A stretch of DNA of 64,000 nucleotides from Neodontobutis hainanensis (Eukaryota; Chordata; Actinopteri; Gobiiformes; Odontobutidae), in the NCBI GenBank assembly GCA_024349245.1, contig JALDNG010000398.1, positions 62,001 to 126,000 on the forward strand, read 5' to 3'. Within the stretch, counting starts at the first letter, position 1; each line of letters starts with the position of its first letter. The notes under the pieces were generated by a model. It was not told where the DNA came from and ran no database searches. It saw nothing but the letters and a program-made list of their open reading frames with translations. Made by a program: the position numbers and the translations under genes. This document shows, in pieces, positions 12,116 through 25,200 of the stretch.

Positions 12116-15100
12116 TCATTCTGTTCAATTTTAAGCAATCATTTTTTTAATTTGGTTTATATAAGACACATATTTATTTGCTATATCATTCTCAATAAGC
12201 TAGATCTCTATTACTATTGTTTTAACGATACAAATGATTCGTGTTAATTAAATTTTGAAAGTATTATGTTCGGAGTTTTAAAGTTAAACTTTTGAAAGGT
12301 GTGAACTTTTTAATTGTAATTTTTCGCTGTTTGTAACGATATTTGATGAAGCTTTCTGTTCACAAATAATAAATAAAATACATCATTACTTCGATTTTGA
12401 AGTTTATGATTATTATATGGTCAGCTTCATTATAAGTTAATAACATTTTGTTTGACTTTTTGAATGAAATGTAGTTTATCAATTCTTCGACTGCATTTTT
12501 ATCTAACTGAATTAACTCTTATTATCGACAATTTTTTCTGAAATTTTGATCATTGGGACATGAAAATACATTATGAATTACCTTTATAAGATTATGTTAT
12601 GCGTTTAGTTTTGAAATTTTAATTGAATCTTGTGGATAATTTTTTAAATGTTTCCATTACTTTATCGCAGTGAGTGAATGTTTGGATTTAAGTGATGTAC
12701 AATGGTATCTAGAAATCTTTATTTATTCTGGAGTTTATATCAAACTCATTATTTCGATTGATGATATATAAAATTTTATGGTTCATATATTTTCTTAAAT
12801 ATTATAACTTAGATGGATAACAATGTTGTGAATTATTAATTCATGAAAAGCATGTAATTTTGTTTCATGTGCTGTTTTGTATGTATATTGAATTTCTTTT
12901 AGCGTTTCTTAATGATTATCTTAAATCAAATGTCATAAATTTAAGATTTTTAAGATGGCATAACTATAATTTAGGAAATTTACATTCTTAAGTTGTTTTA
13001 GTGGCCAATAATTCTCGATCATTATAATTTTGGCATTTTTTCACTAGATTGTGATATCAAAAATAGAGAAAGAATTATTAATGGTGTATATCTTACTATT
13101 TTATAGAAGAAAATCTATTTCAAATAGATTGATTATGTCCTTGATTATCATGGCATAGACGAAGAATAAATATTCACTCTGGAGTAAATGATTAAAAAAT
13201 ATTCATTGTTTGCCTAGGTTTATTCCAAATTTTATCCTCATATATAAAATATAATAGAAAGTTATTTGGCACTTTTTTGTCTGAAGCGTTTTGATTTCTA
13301 ATTGTCCCAATAACTGAGGAATTAAATTAAGCCATTCTGTCTTATTATTTTCTTATTTTTTTAAAGATTAATTATTTCTGTCGGTATTTCTTAAACATTA
13401 TTCAGGGTATTAACTTCCATATATTACATTGTATTTATACAAATCCATTTTACTAGTATGTTGCGGGAGTCAGTTTTAATAAAAATCCTGTACATTCTTT
13501 ATTTCTTGGTATCATAATATTTTTGAATATTGAGTTAAGAGTTTGTAGATTTTCCATCTATTGTTAGTATTTTTTATAATTCTATGATTTCTCTTTTAAT
13601 ACGTTTGTCGATGAGTTATATACTTTATTTAATTTACAATTCTTTGTGTAAATTGAATTTATTCGTTATAATTTTAATTAAATTGATGATCTTTGTGTCA
13701 ACAATTTGCCTTGATTTATTAAAAAATAATCGAGTTTCATATTCTTTAATATTGTATTTTTAGTTGTTAATGCATTGATCGATAATATCGATCAGAAAAA
13801 TATTTTCTTCAGAATTCTTTAGCTACATCTAGACATGTTAATAAAGATGTAAATGATTTCTCATTTAATCAACTTAACATTTGACACTATTTCAGATTAA
13901 GTTATGTAAATATAAATTGAATTTTTTTGGTTAAATGACAGAATATTCAATCGTGAATTATTACGATCATAAACAAGTTTCACATTGGTTTTGCTTTATT
14001 ACATTTAATCCTGGAGAATAATCGTCCTCTTTTGATAAAAATAACATTCTTTTTCAAACATGAAATTGTCAGTTTTTAGTCTCAAAATAAGTATAATTCT
14101 GTGGTAAAAAGTATTGTATTTCGGTTTATTTATACATTATCTTTTTATTGAATAGCTAGTGTTCAATATGATAAATTGAACTTATATAGTTCATAATTCA
14201 ATTTATTTCCTCACCTTCTTCATCTGGATTTAGATAACAACTGGTTAACATCTTAGAGCATCTTTCTTCTAATTACACAGTGAGTCATATGTTTGATAAT
14301 TCTTAAGAATTAATTAGGTTCTTATGATGTGGATATAACTTTTCAAAAACTATTCTATGTTATCGATATCCATCCTACAATTAACTAATGGTTTCCAGTG
14401 CTCTTGTTGATAACATGTCAAAGTACTATTTTAGTTTGGCTGTGTGTCTTCGTATGATGATGTTTGCTCTGTCTATTGCATTTTTGTTTTATTACATTTT
14501 TTTGTATGTATCCGTATATACTCAAGTGATTCCGTAAAATCTAGGGTGTCTCAGAGTTTCGAATAATAACATTTTTATTTCATTGTAATTTTGGAATTGT
14601 TCTCAAAAATCATTTCTCTTCGACAAGTGTATATTTTATAAACGTGATATTGAGGCTTTTTAAGATACTATTCTTTATGTTTTCATCGTGGAAAATAATT
14701 TGAAATTTATGGATTTGTCATGTTAGGTAAATTTAAGTAGAAATTTCCAGTGTTATTGTGGTTGAATAGTATTATTTCGTCTGCAATTTTTAACATGATA
14801 TTTTACTGACAGAATCAAATTTGAATACAACTTACATTTCGAAATATTCAAATCTATTTTGACATTTCTAATAATCGTGTAGATTGGGCGAACAAACGTT
14901 GACGAGGGGCAGCTACCATTATATTTTATAATTCAAGTATATTTTATAAATACTCTTGTATCTCATTCAAATGTTGTCAACGATCTGCTAGAGGTAAGGA
15001 GGAATCTATTAATTCACTTTAGATTTAAAAATCAGCAGTAGTTTGGTTGTAGAAGAAGTTATTTCAATCTGTTCATATGGATGATTTAGTCTGCACGAAA

Positions 15101-16436
15101 TGAAAGTATTTTAAGTTTATAGATGATTAAGATAACTATGTAAACACTTTTTTCGATATCAATGATGTCGAATTTATCCTGATGTAACTTTTAATGATGA
15201 ATTAGCGTCAAATTATATGATTTTTGATAATTTGGTTGGTGATAAAATTGACGTAAAAGCGAAATAGAAAACTGATAAATCAAGACCGTTAGCAATTTAA
15301 GCTCTTAATTCTTCAACGGCAATAACACTTCTCGTTTGAATATTATTGCTTTATCTATATATCAAGTTTTCGATCACTTTTTAAATAAAATATCAGATGA
15401 AGCGTCATCAGTATCATAAATTATCGAGTGAGTAAAGAGTTCAAATGGTCTTATAAGACCAAAAGTGATGGAAAAATGTGTTCTCGAATCGTAAATTCTT
15501 TTCTATATTTCCTATGTTGATTGCTAGTTTTAAACTATAAATAAAAATTTGATTATTTTATGTAATAGTAATTTCGTCGATATTAATATTAAAACACATG
15601 TAAAACCACAATATTTTTAAATAAATATATTATCCAATATTTACTGAATAACTTATTAGTTTTTATAGCCTTAATATTGTTGGGATGATAAGATTGCATT
15701 ATTTTAACAATTTTTGAGAATAAAATGATTTTTTTGATGTAGTATTACACTTACTGCCTCAACTACAAAAGCTGCAACTCAATCTTGTGATCTTTCAAGA
15801 TATAGTTTACTGTTCCTTTATGATCAAGTTCAGTTCCTTCAGATATTGATTATTTGTTTGTTAAATTTGATAAAAATTATTTAGAATACTTTTTACTCGT
15901 TCGGACACCTCATACTTCTTCTTGATTTGAACACAATTAAATGGGGAATTAAGAATGAATGTAATGGTCGTTATTATTTCAATTTTCAAAATTTAAACAT
16001 TGGATGTATGATCTTCAGGCAATCATTTGCATGTTTTTCTTTTGTATTTGAAACTGTAGACTACTTTTGTAAATATTAATGTTTCATTCTGATAGTATTT
16101 ACACTCATGTTGTTTGAATTAGAGTCATTTCAATTCCTCCGAATTAAGAACGTAAATGTTCTAAAGGTTTATTTTATATTGCAGCCAAATTTTGTCTGAC
16201 CTGGAGGTGAAATTCTTCGATTTAAAATTAAAAAACGATAAATTTGAAATGACAACACAGAAATTTTTATGTTACATTTAACTTTAATTTAAAAATTCAA
16301 TTTAATTTATTATTTGATGCCTTGAATTTTTCTTTAGTTTTTATTCATCTTAAAACCTCATTGTCTCCAAAATATTTTGTTATACTAGAGATGGCAGCGA
16401 ATTTTATGTTAAGATGATGCGTTTCAGGTTCTCTGA

Positions 16437-16922
16437 AATAGCGTCTCATTTAATTTCAGTTCGAGGAGAACATGGGTCCTCATATTCATAAAAACCCTAT
16501 TGAAGAATTCCCCACTTTCATCGATGAAAACCATTTCTTATCAGTCCTACGATTCAGATAGGTTTTTAGAAAAGTTAGAACATAACAAATTATTCCTAAC
16601 AGAAGTATGCTATTTCCGTATTAATTGATCAATTTATGTATACTATCTGACTAGATCTGAGCCATTTTGTATTGAGTTAATTTTTTTTTTATTTTCGAAA
16701 TCTGTAGGAGTTTTGTTATTTTAGGTACCCCGAGGGTCATACGAAATTTCTTTGCAAACTATGTTTGAAGGCTACAGCCCATTATTTTCCAATTTAAAAG
16801 AGTTTAGTTCTTTTAAATCGAGTCAGATGTATGTATAAGCAATGTCTTTATGGTATAATCAATTGCTTTTTTATTTCTCATTTTTTGTAAATGAATTCCT
16901 TGTTTCAAGAAATAATGGTTGA
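16437..16922 (+). pseudogene. Stop-depleted decayed coding frame
   Basis: One plus-strand frame runs for 161 codons with only three internal stops (TGA at 16626, TAG at 16722, TAA at 16836), where about 14 would be expected at this base composition. Readable parts include YDSDRFLEKLEHNKLFLTE, VPRGSYEISLQTMFEGYSP and FSNLKEFSSFKSSQMY. A 3' splice-like TTTAATTTCAG ends at 16459 and a donor-like GTATGC follows ACAGAA. It is either a decayed reading frame or exons separated by short introns. An overlapping frame at the left end is also coding-like (MGPHIHKNPIEEFPTFIDEN), which may mean a frameshift. No family is recognised. Confidence 0.3.
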
Positions 16923-17200
16923 TAAAATTGAAGACATTGAAACTGAAACAATAAGATATCAATAAAAACACCTTGATATTTATATTCGTTCTGGTTGGTT
17001 CATAACAAGTAGAATTTCAGAGAACAAAACACAACTATATCCTTTTATGTTTCAAAATAAAAAATTTTTTTAATTTGTCTAAATATTTTTGAAATACACA
17101 TACTTTTTTGGCTCAATCGATTATTAAAGTGCAGCCATCACACTTTAATAATTTAGAACTTACTATTGGTTGAATAGCTTTTAGTTATTTTTCAAGGAGC

Positions 17201-17449
17201 TTAATTTTTTTTGGCAGGCGTATCTGAGTTTAGAAAAAAATACGACTCATTATTCCCTGATTTGTCACAATTATCTGAAATAAAGCATTTATCAATTGTT
17301 ATAAAAGTGTAGTTGTGAGTACCTGAACATTTGACTATATGTGGCGTTTTCTTGAAATATAGTTTACGTATCAATAAATTAAATTTCTCTAGTTCACTAT
17401 AAGCGTAAAAATAACTCCGTTGTCGAAACAAATGCTGTCTACCGTAGAA
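17201..17449 (-). pseudogene. Coding-like minus-strand frame with three Cys
   Basis: This frame is open for 82 codons between stops and has no ATG; the first usable codon inside it is TTG. It contains YAYSELEKFNLLIRKLYF followed by a segment with three cysteines (KCSGTHNYTF, DKCFISDNC) and two possible N-glycosylation sites (NYT, NES), which would suit an extracellular domain. A competing plus-strand reading of the same bases gives GVSEFRKKYDSLFPDLSQLS after a TTTTTTGGCAG tract. Both strands look coding-like, so strand and identity stay open. Confidence 0.2.
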
Positions 17450-17650
17450 TCATTAGTCAGTATCTTTTTTCTTGATATGACGTATCTTAAACGTTTTTTA
17501 CATTTTTTCTTTTATATCCTTAAAACCTATCTATGAAAAATCATATCTTCTTTTACTCAGCGCGATAACTTTGTTCTTTAAATTTTCTTCCTCAAATCGC
17601 ACAACTTAATGGTGTCGTAGGATTCTGTTAGTAATTATTTTTCACCATAG

Positions 17651-17785
17651 ATGTGCTATTTAATAAATGATGGTTTTTGTCTCTTACGTCTCCATTTATC
17701 TTATCTTTTAACTATGTTATCATCCGCCAAATTACCAACTCGGGTTTCCAAATGTAATGAGCACACGGAAATAGCTTTGCCTCAG
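17651..17785 (+). CDS. Exon-like segment between AG and GT
   Basis: A 45-codon open segment begins directly after an acceptor-like TTTTTCACCATAG and ends at CTCAG/GTATAA, a donor-like site, keeping phase 0. It reads MCYLINDGFC at the start and AKLPTRVSKCNEHTEIALPQ at the end. The frame stops two codons past the donor-like site. Frames of 45 codons arise by chance, so the support is the pairing of the frame with both splice-like sites. No family is recognised. Confidence 0.2.
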
Positions 17786-19299
17786 GTATAAATAGTTTTG
17801 ATCAGTTTTTAAAGATGGTACTGCGTTTATATATTTCTTCTTCGATAACTTTATCATCTCCAGGTAGATATATTCTTAAACTTGTTTTAAAAATTCACCT
17901 ATTTATGAAACTAACATTTAAATATAGAAAGTCGCATGATGTAAAATTTCTTGTTTCTGGTCAAAGCCATCATGTAATAGAATAATTAACTTTTTTAAAT
18001 ATAACGTTGCAGACACAGCAACTAATTAACGTAAATTCAGTTAATGTAACTTGGGATAAAATTTTAATTAATACACAGCTGTGTCAAGATGATAAAAAGG
18101 AATAAATATATATCAATTTATGTCTGAAGTTGTTTTCAAATTAAGAAAATCGGGAAAAATTGTTATTGCTCATATGATATAATTTCGATCATGTGATAAA
18201 TGAAAAAGTGCTTTCCTAAACACCGTCTTCATTGGCTATTTTTGTTCTTTCAATCAAATTGCCAAAAAAATATAACCAGCCTCTTACATTCTTCACTCTT
18301 GTAACTTATTTGGAGAAAATGAGGTGTGAGAAGATCAAAGAATGTCCATAAAGAGGAAACATCAATATATGTAATGCGTTTCATATGTAGGAAGCCTATT
18401 TAATTTATACAAGTAAAAAAACTGGGCTGAGTGTTAAAGATATTCAACCAGGGTAATTTCGAGAGAATTTTTAACGTTGCGCACTTTTCAAGACTCCTAA
18501 AAATCGATGACTACCTCAAACCGAAATGGGATTGATCTGTTAATATAATATATTTGGACCATAGGAACATTGAAAACATCTTGTAAGAAGCAATATGGTA
18601 TTTTAAACTTCTTTTCCAAAGATCTCATTTTATGTTGTGATATATACATCAGGAAATAACTTTTTTTAATTTACGAATATCATGGAGAATTTGCGATTTA
18701 TGAACTTAAAATGTAAGGGGATCCATCTCACATCAGAATTTAAATCAAAAGAGGTAGTGAAGCAGCTAATTGAAAAAGTATCATCATTACTTCTAACAGA
18801 CTGCTATCTCATTTGTGTAACCTAGAAATTTTTTGAGAGAATTAAGCTCTTTTTTGAAGAGTAAAAGCTGTAGAAAAATATTCAAAGTATCAAAAAATAA
18901 ATTGATATATTTTATCTAAACTTATCTAATGTTATTTCCAGTTTACTGCTTTCTCTTATTTCAGGTGTAAAGTATTTGATTTTATAATTGATGAATTTCA
19001 GTTCAATACCATTCAAAGTTTGAATGCAAAGAATTAAACTACTATGTCATATTAACATCTTATTTGAAAGATTAACTAAGGTTGAAATTTATCATTATAA
19101 GTCACAGTAGGTGTTGCCATATATAGAAATTCGATGATATGAAAAAAACACTCGATCCATAATCTCCTTCTTTTTTTCATTTCTTGATGGGTTATTTACT
19201 CACGTTTCTTCTAAAGCTGAATTCGGCGCAGTTAATGTAATTTTACTTTTTATACCAGTTATACTTTTAATTCTCGAACGTCTGTATATATCCATTAAG

Positions 19300-22200
19300 T
19301 CATCACTTCAGCTTAACAATAATCAAGAGCCTCAAATAAGAATATATTGAAGGTGATGTTTAAGCATCTACTATAAATTTATGTTTAATTAATCTATTTG
19401 AGAAATTTTTATTCATTATCTAAATCGATTTGCAAGATTCATACATAATATATGTGATTTCTGTTTATTTATTATTATATGATCAATACTTCCTATCTCA
19501 AAACACCAACAATATTAAATTTTATTTTCATGACGATTCACAACTTTGAAATAATATTTCAAAACTACATTTTCAACAGATGAATAAAAACAAATTCTCA
19601 AATAGTTTGACTCTGTTTAGGAATTCTGAAAGTTCAGAACTGAATTGCATGAAAAAATATTGCTATAAATTTTACTGGAATGATTACAAGCTTTTTATAA
19701 ACATTAGAAATCAATATAAAATTTAAATATTGAATTTAAAAAATATTTTATAGAATGTGTTTTCATAAAATCTTTTTGTTGATTCATCGTTTTACGCACA
19801 AATACCTAGGGCATGTTTATGAAAACAACTACATACCCTTTATGATGAATTCAATTCGTTAAGTATTTAAATTTATTTTTGAATATAAAAGTCTTTGGTG
19901 AACCAGCTTTTAGAACTTTCTCGATGTGAGAACACATTCAAAAGAATTGCTTGATATTTTTCAGGAAAATAAATTAAATTGTTAAAAATTTAATCAACAT
20001 CATATTTATTTTAAATCTAGTTATTTATATTCATCAAAATATCATGATAAAACTTAATTTCACTTTTATATATAATCGATGAAATAAGCATTAATTTCAA
20101 TGTCCATTGATTAGTTTAGAAAATTAAAATTCAAAATGATCTTATCCTCACTTATTTTTAAGGTAATAAAATTCTAAAGTCATTGGTCGATTATTAAATA
20201 AAATTTTTAAATTATTTGTAGCGTAATTTATTTGAGATTTACAATAAGTTGTTTAAAAAATTAGTAATGTTAATAAGCAAACATTTTTTAAGATAACAAA
20301 AATTTTATTTTATTTTAATTTGTAATAGAAACAATAATTATCATATTTGAACAATAAAAAATAAAGAAATATGTTTGGATTATAATTTTTACTTTTTCAA
20401 AAAAAAATATTTACAAAAAATATTTTCTTTAAAAAAACGAGATTTTCATTTTTTTCTTTTTTAATACATCATAAATTCCTCGCAAGAGATTTCTTCTCAG
20501 AGATGATCAAATATTGATCACAATCAAAGGGTGTAAAAGATATTGCGTATTATTTTTAAAATTACACATATTTATGACAATTAATGTTTAATCCTCATAA
20601 ATCATTTTTAAAAATAAAGATAAATAAATTATATTTCTTTGATTTAACTCAAAATAAACTACGTAAATTTCAGTGTTTATCACAAAATAAAAATAATTTT
20701 CAACTTTTTATATTTTTAAATTTGAAAGATACCCTTGATAAATAGTTACAAGAATCACATAAGAATCTGTTAAATTTCGAATTCAGATGAAAAATCGAAT
20801 TATATTAATATATTTTTTCATGTAATATAAAGGCAAAATACATTACTTAAGTGAAGATAAACGGATATTACAGTCAAAATTATAGAATATATAATGACAT
20901 TATAACATAAATGTGATGTATTCTTTATATATAGATATAAATTGTTCATTATTTTAAATACAGTACAGGGATTTTTCATTAAGATTAAAATCGAGTAAAA
21001 AACTATATAAGTGGTCATTTTAAAATTTTTCAAGTGTATAATCACAATTAAGTATTTATAATTTTTATCTAATTTCTGCTAAATAACTTTGTCTAGATAT
21101 GAAATTAAACAAGCATAATATGACATTTCTAAAAAACTGTTTGCAAAAGCATTATATTTTTGAAATAAGGATTTCTTTCTTTAAACAAATTTTATATTTT
21201 CTCCGTTTTTAATTGATATAAATTAATTTAACAGGTTTAATTAAAAATACATAATAAATAAATAGATTATAAATATTTAAAATTGGTAAAATACAACCTA
21301 TAAAAAAGATATTTTTTCTGAAACAGCTGGTTAAATAAGTGTTAATTAATGCAATTAAATTTATGATGATATATATAAAATTAGGATATATTGGCTTATT
21401 TATTTTAATTAAAGAAATTTTTTCATAAAAGTTAATCAAATCATATATTGTTATATAAGATATAAAATTATTTTATGTTTGAGATTCTTACTCGGTCTTT
21501 CATAAATTATTGTATTTATTTTCTTAATTTACTTTATTGACACTGATTTGATTGTATTCGTCAATTTTTAATTTTTAATTGGTGATTTAATTCACAAATT
21601 GGCATCACAATTTTACAATATAAATATCACATGTAATTTACATTTATTTGAAATTTAGTTCGTATCGATAAAAATTGTGTCATATAACGATTATATGTTT
21701 TTAATGATTCACCAAAATTTTTTAATTTCAGATTTTTGTAAATTTATAGTGAAATATTTTTAATTTTTAATTTCTAAACGTAGTTTAAACTAGACAAAAA
21801 CTCAAAATTATTGTTTTAATGAAAAGAGGATCGTCAAAAAATTTACTGCAATCTACAGAATACCCTTAACTTATCTTTATTTTCCTATAAACATCACAGA
21901 ATAAAAGTAAAAACAGCTTTGAGAATTTCCAAGCATTTAACTTGAAAAAAATTTATTATAGACATGAAAAATTTTTAAAATGATTTAAATTATTAATGAA
22001 TACCAGAGAAACTTTTTTAAATATTTAAAAAAATAATTTCTTTTACTTTTATTTCAAAACTGATTCATCTAAATGTTGATGTAGGTGAAAGTCTATTTTT
22101 AGAAACTTCATTTTTTTATTTATTGCAGAGTTTAATATGTATATTTATAAAAAGTTGTTCTTTGAAACTAATTTTAATAATTTATGTTTGTAAAAATTTA

Positions 22201-25200
22201 TAATTAAAAAATGTTTAATAAATATTTTAAGACAAATTTTTAAAGAGTTTTTTTGAATTTTTTTATAAAAGCATTTCCTTTAAAATTTAATTAACAAATT
22301 ATTTAGGAATATTTACTCGTTTCGCGAAATATAAAAAAAGTTCATCATTGATAAATTCATTATATACATGTTAAAATTAAAAAATATAAACATTTGTTTA
22401 CTTTATTTTTTTATCAAAAATATTTTGATGGACTTTAAATTTTATAAAAAAATTTCAATATCTCATCGAAAAATGTAAAGGATAAAAATTAATTTTATTT
22501 ATAAAATAAAGATTTATGAAAAAGCTATATTAATTAAATTAAATATTTAATTTTTAAACCCCAAAATTACAATAAATTAAATTAAAAATCTATCTAATAT
22601 TTTAAAAAATAAAATAATTATGTAGTTTGAGTTGGCTTTCATAAAATTTACTTTTTATTTGTTAATATTATATTTGCTTGCACTTATAAAATCCAACAAA
22701 TTAAATTATCATTCATAAATATATAAACCATAAATTTATTTATACACCACATTAAATTTTATATAAATAGAGAGATTTCATGTTTTTTGCTTTTATTATC
22801 TTTAAATTAATTTAGAATGTTAGTTTTTTAATTTTTTATAATTAGCCGATTATTAAATTTCGATAAATCTTATGTGTAATCCTAATAGGAATTTATAAAA
22901 ATAATTTTGAAATTATTAATATTCCATCTCCTTTTTGTCATACTAAGAGGATATTATTAAAAGAAAAAATGTATTTTTAAAATACTAGAGAATATCAAAA
23001 TATTCATTTTTATGTTTTAGCTTGAAATATTTTATCACATTAAACTTTTAACACAAATGAAGACGGTGCTCTGTTGTGCCACTGAAGATGGATTTTTAAT
23101 ATTTTTATGTAAAATCGAAAAAATCTGAAAGTTTAACTCAAAAAAATTTCATATTACGATATAATTTGAAAAGAAACAAACATTTGTTTTATATATTCAA
23201 AAGAACTTTGAAAATTAACTTTTTTATTTTTGAAAGTAGAAATAGATGAGTTTTCCAATTAGTTAATTATAGATAAGCCATAAATTAATAATTATTCGTT
23301 TATTTTGTGAACATATGAAAAAATATGTCTAAAATAACCATACATAATAACGATTAACTAACCACTATTTTATGCAATTTAACAATAAAAAAAATCAGTT
23401 TTCTAAATCTAAACTAAATATTATCGTATTTATAATAGCTTTATTTAAATGAGTTCAAGTTAAGAATGAAAAGTATGGTTAAAATTATGTTTATATGATT
23501 TTTACAGGTACAAATATATCAAACTATTTTATTTTTCTTTATTTAATCTTCTTAAAGTTTCAAGAATTTTAGCTTTTTTTATTTTGTGTCAGTCTTTTCG
23601 TTTTAAAGTATTTTATCGAAGTTACTTTTTTTATGATAAAATTCTCAAAAAGCGTTTAATAATTTAAAGAATTTAGTGACTCGTAGATTATGGTTTTTGA
23701 AATTAGTTTAAACGAATCAAGAATCCTCTTAATCGGCTATAATTGAATCTTCTATCATTAAAACGAATTGTAATAGCAATTTTAATTGAAATATTTACTG
23801 AGAATTAAAATTTTTTGTCAGTTTTATAAATTAAATTTAACTGAAAAAATTTTATAAATTTTCGATCTGTCCATTTATTATATATAATTGGATGAAAATG
23901 TTGCTTAACCAATGAAATTAGGATTATCTATAAACTTAACGATCGATTAAAACGTTTTAATTCGAATTTTGAACACTTATTGTTTTAGGATTTTATTTCT
24001 CATCGACAAAAGTGATCATCATTCGTATTTCTTTTAAATTACTGAGTAAATTAAAATTTTTAATTTATTATGACAATTATCTATAATTTTCAGTAAAATT
24101 ATTTATTTAGTAAAAAACTGAATAAAAATAATCAGACTAAAATTATTATCATTTAGATGAAATATTAATTTAGAAAATTTGTGACAGATTCTATCAATGA
24201 AAAAATAAATAATCAGTTCATACATCGTCTGGGATGTGCTAAAGTCAAGTTAGAATATAGTCTAGTTAATTTAAGTATAAATCGTTAATTACTTAAAAAA
24301 CCATTCTAACATATAAATTATTGATATAAGTAAGACACAATCAAGAAGATCTAGAACATACAACTTATGTTATTCTCATCATATTATGATACACTTCAAT
24401 AAAAAGCAAATCTTCACACAAATTAACCATTTATTTACACAGAGAAATTTATTAAAATATAAACAAATAATTCTTGGGGTATTCATTAATTTTACAGTTT
24501 TCATTCAAATATAAACTTAATATAAAAGAAGAAAATAATTGTCACTGTTTCATTAACTAAGTCATAAGTATCTTTGTTCGAATAATTTATAAATTAAAAA
24601 CAAGATTGATAAATATTAAATATGGCATTTCATCAAATCATTAAAAACAAATAATTTTCAATCGACTTTAAATATCGTTATTAATTTCAAAGTTCATATA
24701 TATATTTCAACTTTTGTATTTTTATTTATGAGTAACTCAGCAAATTTACCATTTATTCGATTGTTATATTTGCAAAAAACGTACGTTATTTACTTTTTGA
24801 TTGTATATTTTATATTTAAATTTGATATTCTCCGTATTCTTGAACATTTTCAAATGATTCCACAATATGTAAATTATTTCATTTAACATTTTAGTATCTG
24901 TAGAACTACATTGAATATTTAATTTTTGTTTCTTTCACTTATGGTTTCATCTGTCGTCAAAATTATGATTTTTTAATGTTAGATTAACGTCTAATATGAA
25001 TCTATAAATAAAAAATTTTTTTGATACTCTTTCAATATTTTTTGTTTTCATTCTTTTGATTTTAAAACTTATTTAATTTTTTTCTTTCATTTTATTAAAC
25101 AGATTCTCATTCACTAAATAATATTGGAGAATGTATCATAAAAAACACTCAATTTTTGATAAAAAAAATTTTAATTTTTTCTATTATTTAATAAATTCAA

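Larger units (their letters stand above)
11560..19000. other. T/G-skewed block with decayed coding traces
   Basis: From about 11560 to about 17900 the plus strand has clearly more T than A and more G than C by eye, and the block is richer in G+C than its flanks. The same skew occurs in the gypsy element at 28.7-32.7 kb, which codes on the minus strand, so this could be a second decayed element on that strand. T-rich sequence is also typical of introns read in the sense direction, and several AG-ended tracts on the plus strand (near 16191, 16460, 17216 and 17650) precede coding-like stretches. I found no clear reverse transcriptase, integrase or transposase motif. The frames listed below are the best coding traces within it. 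Confidence 0.35.

Noticed and set aside
15064..15190. Plus-strand reading with HMDDLVC followed by FDINDVEFIL, resembling Ty1/copia reverse transcriptase.
   Set aside because: The spacing is off by one, the frame has the stop density expected by chance, and no SLYGLKQ-type block upstream or RNase H block downstream is found.
20818..21439. Two minus-strand frames of 75-76 codons encoding hydrophobic peptides.
   Set aside because: Composition follows the AT bias (Ile, Tyr, Leu, Asn) and nothing around them suggests a gene.
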